Below, in pieces: positions 43,387 to 51,864 of a stretch of 64,000 bases of DNA. This stretch comes from Castellaniella sp036379515. Its GTDB lineage: Bacteria > Pseudomonadota > Gammaproteobacteria > Burkholderiales > Burkholderiaceae_B. Below the pieces are notes generated by a model that was given only the letters and a program-made list of their open reading frames with translations, searched no databases and had not been told where the DNA came from. How positions within the stretch are numbered: position 1 is the first letter of the stretch; the number at the start of each line of letters is the position of its first letter. Where the stretch lies: contig NZ_DASVGN010000003.1 in the NCBI RefSeq assembly GCF_036379515.1, forward strand, positions 62,001-126,000, in the 5' to 3' direction. A program made the position numbers and the translations under genes.

Positions 43387-44883
43387 CTAGAAGCGAGGGA
43401 TTTCAGGAAAGGCAACTTGCCCGCCATGCACGTGCATCTTGCCGTATTCGGCACAGCGCACCAGTGTCGGAATCAATTTGAGCGGATTGAGCAGCCCGTA
43501 CGGATCGAATGCGCGTTTGAATGCCGAAAAAACATCCAGCTCGTCGCGAGAAAATTGGGTGCACATCTGGTTGATCTTTTCGATTCCCACGCCATGTTCA
43601 CCCGTGATCGTGCCCCCGACTTGAACGCAGAGCTCAAGGATGGCCACGCCAAAATCTTCGGCGCGCTGCACCTCGTCGGCAGAATTGGCATCGAACAGGA
43701 TCAGGGGATGCAGGTTACCGTCACCCGCGTGAAAAACGTTGGAACAGCGCAGGCCGAACTGGTGTTCCATTTCGGCCATGGCCGCGAGTACCCGCCCCAG
43801 GTGGCGTCGCGGGATCGTACCGTCCATGCAGTAATAATCGGGCGAAATACGTCCTGCAGCGGGAAAAGCGTTCTTGCGGCCTGCCCAGAATTTAAGGCGC
43901 TCGGTCTCGCTGGTCGAAGTCTGCAGGCGCGTCGCGCCCACGTCGCGCAACAAGGCCTCGACGCGGGCGATTTCTTCCGAGACTTCGTCGGGCGTGCCGT
44001 CCGATTCACAGAGCAGAATCGCGGCCGCTTCCAGATCGTAGCCTGCCTTGACGAAGGGCTCGACCATGTTGACGGCACGCTTGTCCATCAGCTCGAGGCC
44101 GGCGGGGATGATGCCGTCCGCGATGATGCGCGTGACCCCTTCGCCAGCCAGCTCCACGCTGGGGAAGCTCGCCATGACGACGCGGGCAAGCTGGGGACGA
44201 GGGATGAGCTTGACCGTGACTTCGGTGACCATGCCCAGCATCCCCTCGGACCCGATGAAGGCCTGCAGGAGATTCAGCCCCGGTGAATCGGGGGCCTCGC
44301 CTCCCAGTTCGATGATCTCGCCGTCGATGGTCACGAATCGGACCTTCAGGACGTTGTGGGTGGTCAGGCCGTATTTCAGGCAGTGCACACCGCCTGAGTT
44401 TTCCGCCACGTTGCCACCGATGGAGCAGGCAATCTGGCTGGAGGGGTCGGGGGCATAGTACAAGCCATGGGGTGCTGCCGCCTCGGACACCGCCAGATTC
44501 CGTACCCCCGGCCCTACGACGGCCACACAGGCGTCGGGATCGAGCCGGAGGATGCGGTTGAATTTGGCCATCCCCACCACGACACCCTGGGGGTGCGGCG
44601 TGGCGCCCCCCGACAGTCCCGTGCCCGAGCCTCGGGGGACGACGGGTACGTTGTGCTCACGACAGGCCTTGAGCACCGACACCAGTTGCGCTTCGGTTTC
44701 AGGAAGCACCACCACGACGGGGCGTTCGCGATACAACACCAGCCCGTCGCATTCATAAGCCCGCGTCTGGTCGGGGCGCGTGAGAATCGCATGCGCAGGA
44801 ACGTCACTGCGGATCTGCGACAGGAACCCGGGAAAATCGGGAACGGCGGTTGATGCTGCCTCAACGGGTGTAGCCATGTCCAT
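43387..44883 (-). CDS. glcD: Glycolate oxidase catalytic FAD subunit GlcD
   Basis: 498 residues, the normal GlcD length. VVPRGSGTGLSGGATPHPQGVV and SQIACSIGGNVAENSGG are the FAD-binding blocks; the C-terminal FAD-oxidase domain holds HAGDGNLHPLILFD and GEHGVGIEKI. Oxidises glycolate (and D-lactate to some degree) to the 2-oxo acid. Start ATG 44883 has AAGGAA 7 nt upstream. Second of four oxidase genes in a row. Confidence 0.94.
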   Translation of the reverse strand: MDMATPVEAASTAVPDFPGFLSQIRSDVPAHAILTRPDQTRAYECDGLVLYRERPVVVVLPETEAQLVSVLKACREHNVPVVPRGSGTGLSGGATPHPQGVVVGMAKFNRILRLDPDACVAVVGPGVRNLAVSEAAAPHGLYYAPDPSSQIACSIGGNVAENSGGVHCLKYGLTTHNVLKVRFVTIDGEIIELGGEAPDSPGLNLLQAFIGSEGMLGMVTEVTVKLIPRPQLARVVMASFPSVELAGEGVTRIIADGIIPAGLELMDKRAVNMVEPFVKAGYDLEAAAILLCESDGTPDEVSEEIARVEALLRDVGATRLQTSTSETERLKFWAGRKNAFPAAGRISPDYYCMDGTIPRRHLGRVLAAMAEMEHQFGLRCSNVFHAGDGNLHPLILFDANSADEVQRAEDFGVAILELCVQVGGTITGEHGVGIEKINQMCTQFSRDELDVFSAFKRAFDPYGLLNPLKLIPTLVRCAEYGKMHVHGGQVAFPEIPRF

Positions 44884-44896
44884 CAGGGTTCCTTGC

Positions 44897-46318
44897 TCAG
44901 GCGGCCGAAGCCGGGGGTGGCAACATCTTGCCGGGATTCAGGATGTCATGCGGGTCCAGCGCCGCCTTGATTGCCGCCATCACGTCCAGCCCATCCTGCC
45001 CATGTTCGGCGCGCATGAACGCCTGTTTGTGCAAGCCGACCCCGTGCTCACCCGTGCAGGTCCCCTGCATCGCAATGGCTCGCTCGACCAGGCGTTGATT
45101 CAGCTGCTCGGACTCGGTCCATTCGGCAGGATTGTCCGGATCGAGCAACATCAGGACGTGAAAGTTGCCATCTCCGACATGACCCACGATCGTGTACGGA
45201 AAGCTGGCCTGGTCAAGCTCGGCCGCAGTGTCACCGACACACTCGGCCAGGCGCGAGATCGGGACACAGACGTCCGTCGTGCTGGAGCGGCATCCAGGGC
45301 GCAATTGCAAGCCGGCAAAATAGGCATTATGGCGCGCCGTCCAGAGCCGATTGCGATCTTCGGGATGTTCGGCCCACTGAAAATCCTGCCCCCCATGGTC
45401 GCGCGTGATGCCTTGCACCGACTCGGCCTGCTCCCGTACCGAGGCCGGGCTGCCATGAAATTCGAACAACAGCAGCGGCGACTCGCGCAAGGTCAGGTGG
45501 CTGTATTGATTGGTGGCCCGGACGGCCCCGGTATCCATGAACTCGACGCGCGCGACGGGAATCCCCATCTGAATGATCTCGATCACGCTCTTGACGGCCG
45601 AGTCCAGATCGGAAAAGTTGCAGATGGCGGCCGACACTGCCTCGGGCTGCGGATAAAGACGCACCGTCACCTCGACAATGATGCCCAGAGTGCCTTCGCT
45701 GCCCACGAAAAGATGCGTCAGATCGTACCCAGACGACGACTTGCGGGCCCGATTCGCGGTTTCAATCACCCGGCCATCGGCCGTCACCACCTTGAGCGAC
45801 ATGACGTTTTCACGCATGGTGCCGTAACGCACGGCATTCGTCCCCGAAGCTCGGGTGGCCGCCATGCCACCCAGGCTGGCGTCAGCACCGGGATCGATGG
45901 GGAAGAACAGGCCGGTATCCCGCAGCGATTCGTTGAGCTGTTTGCGTGTCACCCCGGCCTGCACAGTGGCTGTGAAATCTTCGGCATGCACGTTCAGGAT
46001 GCGATTCATGCCGGACAGATCCAGCGATATCCCCCCCTGCACTGCCAACAGGTGACCTTCCAGCGATGAGCCGGCGCCATACGGAATGAGCGCGACATGG
46101 TGCGCATGACAATAGCGCGCCACCCACACGACCTCGTCAATGGTCAGAGCGTAGACCACCACGTCGGGCAGCATGGGGGAATAGGGCGATTCGTCGCGAC
46201 CATGATGGGCACGAACCGACTCAGCGACCGAACAGCGGTCTGCAAAATGCTCCTGCAACGCGGCGACGAACCCCTCCGGCAGGGGTCGTGCGTGTTGCGA
46301 GAAATGCAGGGTATCCAT
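44897..46318 (-). CDS. FAD-linked D-2-hydroxyacid dehydrogenase (D-lactate dehydrogenase-like)
   Basis: 473 residues, a second GlcD-type protein distinct from GlcD. FAD-binding PYGAGSSLEGHLLAVQGGISL and ADASLGGMAATRASGTNAVRYG, and C-terminal GHVGDGNFHVLMLLD and GEHGVGLHK. It resembles the cytochrome-linked D-lactate dehydrogenase branch; other D-2-hydroxyacids are possible. It lies 13 nt upstream of glcD and 33 nt downstream of aroG on the same strand, so it begins the oxidase part of the run. Confidence 0.86.
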   Translation of the reverse strand: MDTLHFSQHARPLPEGFVAALQEHFADRCSVAESVRAHHGRDESPYSPMLPDVVVYALTIDEVVWVARYCHAHHVALIPYGAGSSLEGHLLAVQGGISLDLSGMNRILNVHAEDFTATVQAGVTRKQLNESLRDTGLFFPIDPGADASLGGMAATRASGTNAVRYGTMRENVMSLKVVTADGRVIETANRARKSSSGYDLTHLFVGSEGTLGIIVEVTVRLYPQPEAVSAAICNFSDLDSAVKSVIEIIQMGIPVARVEFMDTGAVRATNQYSHLTLRESPLLLFEFHGSPASVREQAESVQGITRDHGGQDFQWAEHPEDRNRLWTARHNAYFAGLQLRPGCRSSTTDVCVPISRLAECVGDTAAELDQASFPYTIVGHVGDGNFHVLMLLDPDNPAEWTESEQLNQRLVERAIAMQGTCTGEHGVGLHKQAFMRAEHGQDGLDVMAAIKAALDPHDILNPGKMLPPPASAA

Positions 46319-46351
46319 GGAAGTTCCAATAAAGTTCAGGCGGCGGTGCGG

Positions 46352-47440
46352 TCAGGCCGCATCCGCGGTCGCCTCGGACTTGCCCAAGGTGGCGCGCCGC
46401 CCCTGCACCGCACGCGCCAGCCGCTCGAGAAGCGCCACCGACGTATCCCAATCGACACAACCGTCTGTAATGCTCTGACCATACACCAGCGCCTTGCCCG
46501 GCACCAGATCCTGCCGCCCGCCCACGAGGTGACTCTCGATCATCACGCCGAAAAGATGCGTGTCACCGGCCTCGACCTGCGTGCAGATGTCTTCGATGAC
46601 CAAGGGTTGGCGCGTGTAGTCCTTGTGACTGTTGGCGTGACTGGCATCAATCATGACGCGCGGCCGCATGTGGGATTTTTCCAGGGCCTGGGCCGCCGCC
46701 TGCACGTGCTCAGCTTCGTAATTGGGCGCCTTGCCGCCACGCAGGATGATGTGGCAGTCTTCGTTACCGCGCGTTGCGACGATGGCCGACCGCCCCCCTT
46801 TGGTGACGGACAGAAAATAATGCGAGTGCGCGGCCGCCTTGAGCGCATCGATGGCGATCCGCGTATTGCCATCTGTGCCGTTCTTGAAACCCACCGGGCA
46901 CGAAAGCCCCGAGGCCAGCTCGCGGTGCACCTGGCTTTCGGTCGTCCGTGCACCAATGGCGCCCCAGGAGACCAGGTCGGCAATGTACTGTGGCGTGATC
47001 ATGTCCAGGAATTCACATCCGGCCGGCAAGCCCAGCGCATTGATGTCCAGCAGCAGGCGGCGCGCCGTGCGCAGCCCCTGATTGATGTCAAAACTGTCAT
47101 CCAGGCCGGGATCGTTGATCAGTCCCTTCCAGCCCACCGTGGTGCGCGGCTTCTCGAAGTACACCCGCATGATGATCTCGAGCTCACCGGCAAAGCGCGT
47201 GCGCTGCTCGGCGAGCCGCCGGGCGTATTCCATGGCAGCTTCAGGATCGTGAATGGAACACGGGCCGATCACCACGACCAGCCGGTCATCCTGCCCGTAG
47301 AGCACGTCGTGCACGGCATGCCGCGCATCATGCACGGTGGCGGACGCGGCTGCGGAACAAGGGAATTCGTGCATCACATGCGCCGGAGGCGCGAGTTCGC
47401 GAATTTCTCGGATGCGGATATCGTCGGTATTGTGTGACAC
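46352..47440 (-). CDS. aroG: 3-deoxy-7-phosphoheptulonate (DAHP) synthase, AroG type
   Basis: First enzyme of the shikimate pathway: PEP plus erythrose 4-phosphate give DAHP. 362 residues if translation starts at GTG 47440 (SHNTDDIRIREIREL), which has GGAG 7 nt upstream; an ATG 17 codons earlier would overlap the attenuator region and is not favoured. Type I alpha motifs are intact: VVIGPCSIHD, YFEKPRTTVGWKGLINDP, GFKNGTDG, DASHANSHK and metal-binding EDICTQVEAG. Preceded by a Phe/Tyr-rich leader peptide and terminator, so control by aromatic aminoacyl-tRNA supply is likely. Confidence 0.93.
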   Translation of the reverse strand: MSHNTDDIRIREIRELAPPAHVMHEFPCSAAASATVHDARHAVHDVLYGQDDRLVVVIGPCSIHDPEAAMEYARRLAEQRTRFAGELEIIMRVYFEKPRTTVGWKGLINDPGLDDSFDINQGLRTARRLLLDINALGLPAGCEFLDMITPQYIADLVSWGAIGARTTESQVHRELASGLSCPVGFKNGTDGNTRIAIDALKAAAHSHYFLSVTKGGRSAIVATRGNEDCHIILRGGKAPNYEAEHVQAAAQALEKSHMRPRVMIDASHANSHKDYTRQPLVIEDICTQVEAGDTHLFGVMIESHLVGGRQDLVPGKALVYGQSITDGCVDWDTSVALLERLARAVQGRRATLGKSEATADAA

Positions 47441-47493
47441 GGTATGACTCCGGTTGGCCGGGTGCCAGGGGGCTGACAAGACAGGCAGCAAAC

Positions 47494-47526
47494 AAAAAAG
47501 CCGCCTGGCACCGCCGGCGGCTTTTT
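47494..47526 (-). terminator. Attenuator terminator of aroG
   Basis: Inverted repeat GCCGCC (47500-47505) / GGCGGC (47516-47521), extended on both sides by A/T pairs (AAAAA / TTTTT), gives an 11-bp stem followed on the minus strand by six U. It lies between the leader peptide stop (47540) and the aroG start (47440). The 5' arm of this terminator overlaps the sequence (47511-47520) that can pair with the leader segment 47569-47578. The T-run on the other side would also let it work for plus-strand transcription. Confidence 0.75.
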
Positions 47527-47578
47527 AGGGAATTTTGGACTACTTAGTGATGCAACGATTCCCTTCCTCCGCCAGCGG
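47511..47578 (-). promoter_or_regulatory. Candidate antiterminator pairing in the aroG leader
   Basis: CCGCTGGCGG in the leader (47569-47578, read on the minus strand) is complementary to CCGCCGGCGG (47511-47520) over ten positions with a single G-U pair. Forming this helix would consume the 5' arm of the terminator. The first arm lies directly after the Phe/Tyr codons, so a ribosome stalled there leaves it free. Confidence 0.6.
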
Positions 47579-47626
47579 CTTTGGAAAAGTAAAGTAAAAA
47601 AAGAAAAAATAGGAACTCGCGTGCAT
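47540..47626 (-). CDS. Phe/Tyr-rich leader peptide of aroG
   Basis: A 28-codon frame on the minus strand: MHASSYFFFFYFTF then PKPLAEEGNRCITK. Six of its 28 residues are Phe and two are Tyr, all within codons 6-14, a composition expected only of an attenuation leader for aromatic amino-acid synthesis. It ends at TAG 47540, 19 nt before the terminator stem. No good ribosome site precedes the ATG; TAGTAT 9 nt upstream could be a -10 element, which would make the transcript nearly leaderless. The gene upstream, nirK, ends 42 nt before. Confidence 0.75.
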   Translation of the reverse strand: MHASSYFFFFYFTFPKPLAEEGNRCITK

Positions 47627-47668
47627 TTGCTGATACTAGCACAACACACGCGAACCTGCCTATACGGG

Positions 47669-49111
47669 TCAGTGCCCGGAATTCGGATCAATGGCCTCGC
47701 CGCTATGGAAGATTTCATGATCCGGCTTGCCCGTCACGGTCAGGAATCCACCGACACCCTTCTCGACACGAGACAAGGCGTGATCCACCAGCAAGTACTT
47801 GCCCGGGTAGTCGGTCTTGAATTCCACCATGGTCGCGCCCCCTGGAGGAACCAGGGTGGTCTGCACGTTCGTCAGCGGCTTGCTGGTCAGGGAGGCCTGG
47901 TCGTAGACACGGTCGAAGACCTCGCCAATGACGTGGAAGCTGGAGGTCAGGTTGGGGCCGCCCACACCAAAGAAGATGCGCACGGTGTCACCCACCTTGG
48001 ATTCCATCTTGTAGATCTTGGTGAGTGCATCCATCGACCCATTGAACATCACGTGCTCGGGGTTTTCAGCCAGCAATTTGTCCAGTGAGAACTCTTGCAG
48101 GCCGCTCGCACCGTGACGCTGCGCCGTATAGAGCTCGCCTTGCATCACATAGAACTCGTGATCGACCTTGGACAACCCCCCTTCGGGCTCGATCAGGATC
48201 ATGCCGTACATGCCGTTGGTGATGTGCTGAGCCACCATGGGTGTGGCGCAATGGTACACGTACAGCCCAGGATGAAGCGCCTTGAAATCGAACGACTTGG
48301 TCTGGCCAGGAGGCACCTGAGTCACGGCCGCTCCCCCGCCTGGCCCCGTCACGGCGTGCAGGTCGATCGAGTGAATGTGGGTGCTGTCCTTGGCATTGGC
48401 CAGATTGATGGTGATGGTGTCGCCGACGCGAGCACGCACGAACGGCCCCGGCACCTTGTTGTTGAAGGTCCAGAACCGGTAGGTGCTGTTGTCGGCCAGG
48501 CGTCCTTCGACTTCAGTCGTGAGCAGGTTCACGGTCAGGTGCTCGGGCCCACGCTTGCCCACAGGCGTACCGACATCGGACGGATCGTGCGCAATCTGAG
48601 GCGCCTCGGCCTTGAGCTGCGCGGAAGCTTCACCCACGACGACCTTGCCGACCATGCCCGCTGCCTTGTGCCCCGGGAGCGAACAATAGTATTCGAAGGT
48701 CCCGTTCTTGCCGGCCCGGAACACAATGGCGGTCGCCGAATCCTTGCCGGAGATATTGTCCGAATGGGCGCTGAAGTCGGGGACGACGATGTCGTGCGTC
48801 GCACCATCGCCATTGATCAGGTTGATCTGCACCACCGCCCCTTCAGGCACCTTCAGCTCGGGGTTCACCTGGCCGGCAATCGGCCCCCGATCGCCAATGA
48901 ATACCAGCCGGCCATCCGCGATGGAGGTGCGCAGTGTAAACGTGACATCGGGCCGGTAGTTCACATCCTGGCGCTGGCTGGCCGGCTGTGCCGTAGCGGC
49001 AGAGTCGTGCTGCATGTGCTGTGCCCACGCGGAGCCCGCAAGGCCTACGCCAACGATGATGAGCAGGGTCCTGCCCAGGAATCCTCTCAGGAACTTCTGA
49101 ATGAAACCCAT
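47669..49111 (-). CDS. nirK: Copper nitrite reductase NirK with extra N-terminal cupredoxin domain
   Basis: Reduces nitrite to NO in the periplasm. 480 residues from the ATG at 49111. Signal peptide 1-30 (cut near AWA-QH). Residues ~50-162 form an additional cupredoxin with a full type 1 copper set (H106, C143, H148, M153). Residues ~190-465 form the two NirK cupredoxins: type 1 copper H247, C288, H296, M301; type 2 copper H252, H287, H393; catalytic D250 and H444. All are present, so the enzyme should be active, and the N-terminal domain could pass electrons to the NirK type 1 site. Fusions of this kind are known from Hyphomicrobium. No other denitrification gene lies nearby. Confidence 0.92.
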   Translation of the reverse strand: MGFIQKFLRGFLGRTLLIIVGVGLAGSAWAQHMQHDSAATAQPASQRQDVNYRPDVTFTLRTSIADGRLVFIGDRGPIAGQVNPELKVPEGAVVQINLINGDGATHDIVVPDFSAHSDNISGKDSATAIVFRAGKNGTFEYYCSLPGHKAAGMVGKVVVGEASAQLKAEAPQIAHDPSDVGTPVGKRGPEHLTVNLLTTEVEGRLADNSTYRFWTFNNKVPGPFVRARVGDTITINLANAKDSTHIHSIDLHAVTGPGGGAAVTQVPPGQTKSFDFKALHPGLYVYHCATPMVAQHITNGMYGMILIEPEGGLSKVDHEFYVMQGELYTAQRHGASGLQEFSLDKLLAENPEHVMFNGSMDALTKIYKMESKVGDTVRIFFGVGGPNLTSSFHVIGEVFDRVYDQASLTSKPLTNVQTTLVPPGGATMVEFKTDYPGKYLLVDHALSRVEKGVGGFLTVTGKPDHEIFHSGEAIDPNSGH

Positions 49112-49341
49112 GATTTCCCCGTCTTGGATCTCGGGACTTCCCGTCCGGCCCCCCATGGGCAGCGAACTCTGGTCGCCCCTGGTTCAACAACTGGTCTGTG
49201 ACCTCTCTGAGCGTGAAGGTTCACAGGCCTCAATGTATCCGATTCTTGCTATCTAATAATGGTTTTCCCTAATAAAATCTAACAAGAACCTGACAAACCG
49301 CAAGATGCACACGAACCTGCACCTGATACGGGGCCGGACAT
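49112..49341. promoter_or_regulatory. nirK upstream region
   Basis: About 230 nt between nirK and the aceA terminator. The part from 49240 to 49290 is AT-rich and probably holds the nirK promoter, but no clear FNR/DNR palindrome was found. A lone NsrR-like half site is at 49302-49309. Confidence 0.35.
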
Positions 49342-49367
49342 AAAAAAAGGGAAGGCCACGCCTTCCC
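49342..49367 (-). terminator. Terminator of aceA
   Basis: Perfect 8-bp stem GGGAAGGC (49349-49356) / GCCTTCCC (49360-49367) with loop CAC, and seven A on the plus strand (49342-49348), giving a U-run on the minus strand, 60 nt beyond the aceA stop. Confidence 0.85.
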
Positions 49368-49427
49368 AAAGCACACCGCGGAGGGCCCCTCGTCCCTCCG
49401 TCCTCTCGGTCTCGTTAAAAAGTAGCG

Positions 49428-50744
49428 TTACGCCACCTTGGCTTCAGCCTCATCGAATTGAGCCTCTTCGGTCGACCCCGCCAGCGCCGTGGTCGACGAC
49501 TGGCCGCCTTCAATGGCCTGGGTCACGGCGTCGAAATAGCTCACGCCGACTTCCCTTTGGTGCTTGACCGCGGTGAACCCCTTGTCGGCGGCGGCAAATT
49601 CCTTCTGCTGCAATTCCACGAATGCGCTCATCTGCGTGCGTGCATAACCGTGTGCGAGTTCGAACATGCTGTAGTTCAACGCATGGAACCCCGCCAACGT
49701 GATGAACTGGAACTTGTAGCCCATGGCCCCCAGCTCGCGCTGGAACTTGGCCACCGTGGCATCGTCCAGATTCTTCTTCCAGTTGAAGGAGGGCGAGCAG
49801 TTGTACGCCAGCATCTTGCCGGGGAACTGGCGGTGAATCGCTTCGGCAAAACGGCGCGCATATTCCAGACTGGGCGTGGAAGTCTCACACCAGATCAAGT
49901 CCGCATAGGGGGCGTACGCCAGGCCACGCGCAATGGCCTGATCCAGTCCGGCCCGGGTGCGGTAGAAGCCTTCCACCGTGCGCTCACCCGTCACGAACGC
50001 CGCGTCGTTCTCGTCGACGTTGCTGGTGAGCAGATTGGCAGCCTCGGCATCGGTGCGCGCCACGAGAAGCGTGGGAACACCCAGCACATCGGACGCCAGG
50101 CGGGCCGACACCAATTTTGCGACGGCCTCGCGCGTGGGGACCAGCACCTTGCCCCCCATGTGTCCGCACTTCTTGACGGAAGCAAGCTGGTCTTCGAAGT
50201 GCACCCCGGCCGCACCGGCCACGATCATGGACTTCATGAGCTCGAACGCATTGAGCACACCGCCGAAACCGGCCTCGGCATCCGCCACGATGGGCGCGTA
50301 ATAATCGACGTAGCCCTCGTCACCCGGATTCTTGCCTTCCATCCACTGGATCTGGTCGCAACGCACCAGAGAATTATTCAGGCGACGCACGACGCTAGGC
50401 ACCGAATTGGCAGGGTACAAAGACTGGTCCGGGTACATCTCGCCTGAAATATTGGCATCACCCGCCACTTGCCACCCCGAAAGATAGACGGCCTTCAGGC
50501 CCGCCTTCACCTGCTGCATGGCCTGGTTGCCGGTCAGGGCCCCCAAGGCGGGGACGTAGTCTTCGGTGTGCAGAAGTTCCCAGAGCCTGTCGGCCCCACG
50601 ACGCGCCAACGTGTGCTCCTCGACCACCGAACCGCGCAAGCGCACGACTTCATCAGCGCCATAGCCGCGCTTGATACCTTGCCAGCGGGGGTTCTCGGCC
50701 CATTGGCGTTGCAGGGTACGCACATCGTTTTCACGGGAAGTCAT
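49428..50744 (-). CDS. aceA: Isocitrate lyase
   Basis: Cleaves isocitrate to glyoxylate and succinate in the glyoxylate shunt. 438 residues. Catalytic loop KKCGHMGGKVL with the active-site Cys, GDEGYVDYYAPIVADAEAGFGG, VARTDAEAANLL, and NCSPSFNWKKNL are family-typical. Length matches the E. coli-type enzyme. The start at 50744 has GGAGCAACACC upstream. No malate synthase is adjacent. Divergent from queF. Confidence 0.95.
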   Translation of the reverse strand: MTSRENDVRTLQRQWAENPRWQGIKRGYGADEVVRLRGSVVEEHTLARRGADRLWELLHTEDYVPALGALTGNQAMQQVKAGLKAVYLSGWQVAGDANISGEMYPDQSLYPANSVPSVVRRLNNSLVRCDQIQWMEGKNPGDEGYVDYYAPIVADAEAGFGGVLNAFELMKSMIVAGAAGVHFEDQLASVKKCGHMGGKVLVPTREAVAKLVSARLASDVLGVPTLLVARTDAEAANLLTSNVDENDAAFVTGERTVEGFYRTRAGLDQAIARGLAYAPYADLIWCETSTPSLEYARRFAEAIHRQFPGKMLAYNCSPSFNWKKNLDDATVAKFQRELGAMGYKFQFITLAGFHALNYSMFELAHGYARTQMSAFVELQQKEFAAADKGFTAVKHQREVGVSYFDAVTQAIEGGQSSTTALAGSTEEAQFDEAEAKVA

Positions 50745-50991
50745 GGTGTTGCTCCTGAGTAGAAAAGAGAGAAATCCGTCAGAAGCAGTCTACGTGAATG
50801 CTGCGATGCACATAACACTTATATCTTATACAAGATAATAAATTTATATATTATTAATCATGATGTTATAAACATATTTCCATGTTATGAAATTAATTTT
50901 CTATCCATGAAATAAAAACATTGGCACCGCGTCATTAGATTTCCACATGGCGAGCACAGCTTTTCACCATACAAAAAAACGGGCTTATAAA
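50745..50991. promoter_or_regulatory. AT-rich divergent region between aceA and queF
   Basis: 247 nt; positions 50805-50935 are by far the most AT-rich stretch outside the island and must hold the aceA promoter. Several overlapping palindromic pieces (CATGATG, CATGTTATG) are seen, but no regulator-specific site can be named. Confidence 0.4.
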
Positions 50992-51855
50992 ATGGACGGA
51001 CTCCATCCTGACCAATCCCTTATGGACCACTCTTCACTGGCAGACAGCCCGCTAGGGCACCGCACCCCAGGCTCGACGCACTACGATCCCTCTCTATTGT
51101 TCCCCATCGAACGTGCCACCACGCGAGCGTCGCTGGCACTGCCCCAGGCCACGCACGGAGCAGACATCTGGAATGCCTATGAACTGTCCTGGCTGGACAA
51201 AAAGGGCAAGCCGATCGTCGCTATGGGCCGCTTCACGGTACCCATGCACAGCCCCAGGCTGGTCGAATCCAAATCGCTCAAACTCTATCTGAACAGCTAC
51301 AACGAAGAAAAATTCGAATACGCCGACATCGTGCAGCAACGGATCTACACGGATCTGTCCAGAGCATGCGGCACGCCCGTTCACGTCGAGATCCTTTCAG
51401 TGCGACCCGCGTTCGAGCTCAGCTGCAGCCCCTTGCGCGGCACCTGCATCGACGACCAGGACGAGCTGACTTTCGAGCCTACTCAGGCCGCACGCCCCGA
51501 CTACCTGCAATGCACCCAGCCAGCCCCTTTCATACGCGAAACGCTGGTGTCCGAACTGCTGAAATCCAACTGCCCCGTGACAGGACAACCCGACTGGGCC
51601 AGCCTGCAGGTCCGCTACGCGGGCCCGCGCATCGACCGGGCAGGGCTGCTGCGCTACGTCGTGTCACTGCGCCGGCACCAGGAATTCCACGAGCTGTGCG
51701 TGGAAAAAATTTACGGTGAAATCTTGCAACGCTGCGCGCCCGAGCAATTGCTGGTGTATGCGCGCTATACACGCCGCGGCGGACTGGACATCAACCCGTG
51801 GCGCGCCAATTTTGACCCCGACGACGTGGGGCAGACTCGTACGTTGCGACAGTAG
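50992..51855 (+). CDS. queF: NADPH-dependent 7-cyano-7-deazaguanine reductase (QueF, long type)
   Basis: Reduces preQ0 to preQ1 in queuosine synthesis. About 287 residues from the ATG at 50992; ATG 51022 (277 residues) is an equal candidate, as neither has a good ribosome site. QueF motif ESKSLKLYLNSYN in the N-terminal half, and catalytic Cys in LLKSNCPVTGQPDW in the C-terminal half, with EFHEQ-like EFHELCVE and YTRRGGLDINPWR. This is the unimodular two-domain E. coli-type form. Confidence 0.92.
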   Translation: MDGLHPDQSLMDHSSLADSPLGHRTPGSTHYDPSLLFPIERATTRASLALPQATHGADIWNAYELSWLDKKGKPIVAMGRFTVPMHSPRLVESKSLKLYLNSYNEEKFEYADIVQQRIYTDLSRACGTPVHVEILSVRPAFELSCSPLRGTCIDDQDELTFEPTQAARPDYLQCTQPAPFIRETLVSELLKSNCPVTGQPDWASLQVRYAGPRIDRAGLLRYVVSLRRHQEFHELCVEKIYGEILQRCAPEQLLVYARYTRRGGLDINPWRANFDPDDVGQTRTLRQ

Positions 51856-51864
51856 TGCCCGAGC

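Noticed and set aside
46097..49201. Plus-strand frames of 446 and 368 codons opposite aroG and nirK
   Set aside because: Shadows of certain minus-strand genes; His/Arg/Gly-rich translation, no ribosome sites, no motifs.
49302..49309. AAGATGCA as an NsrR site for nirK
   Set aside because: Only one half site; the other half is not present at the proper distance, and it lies some 190 nt from the nirK start.
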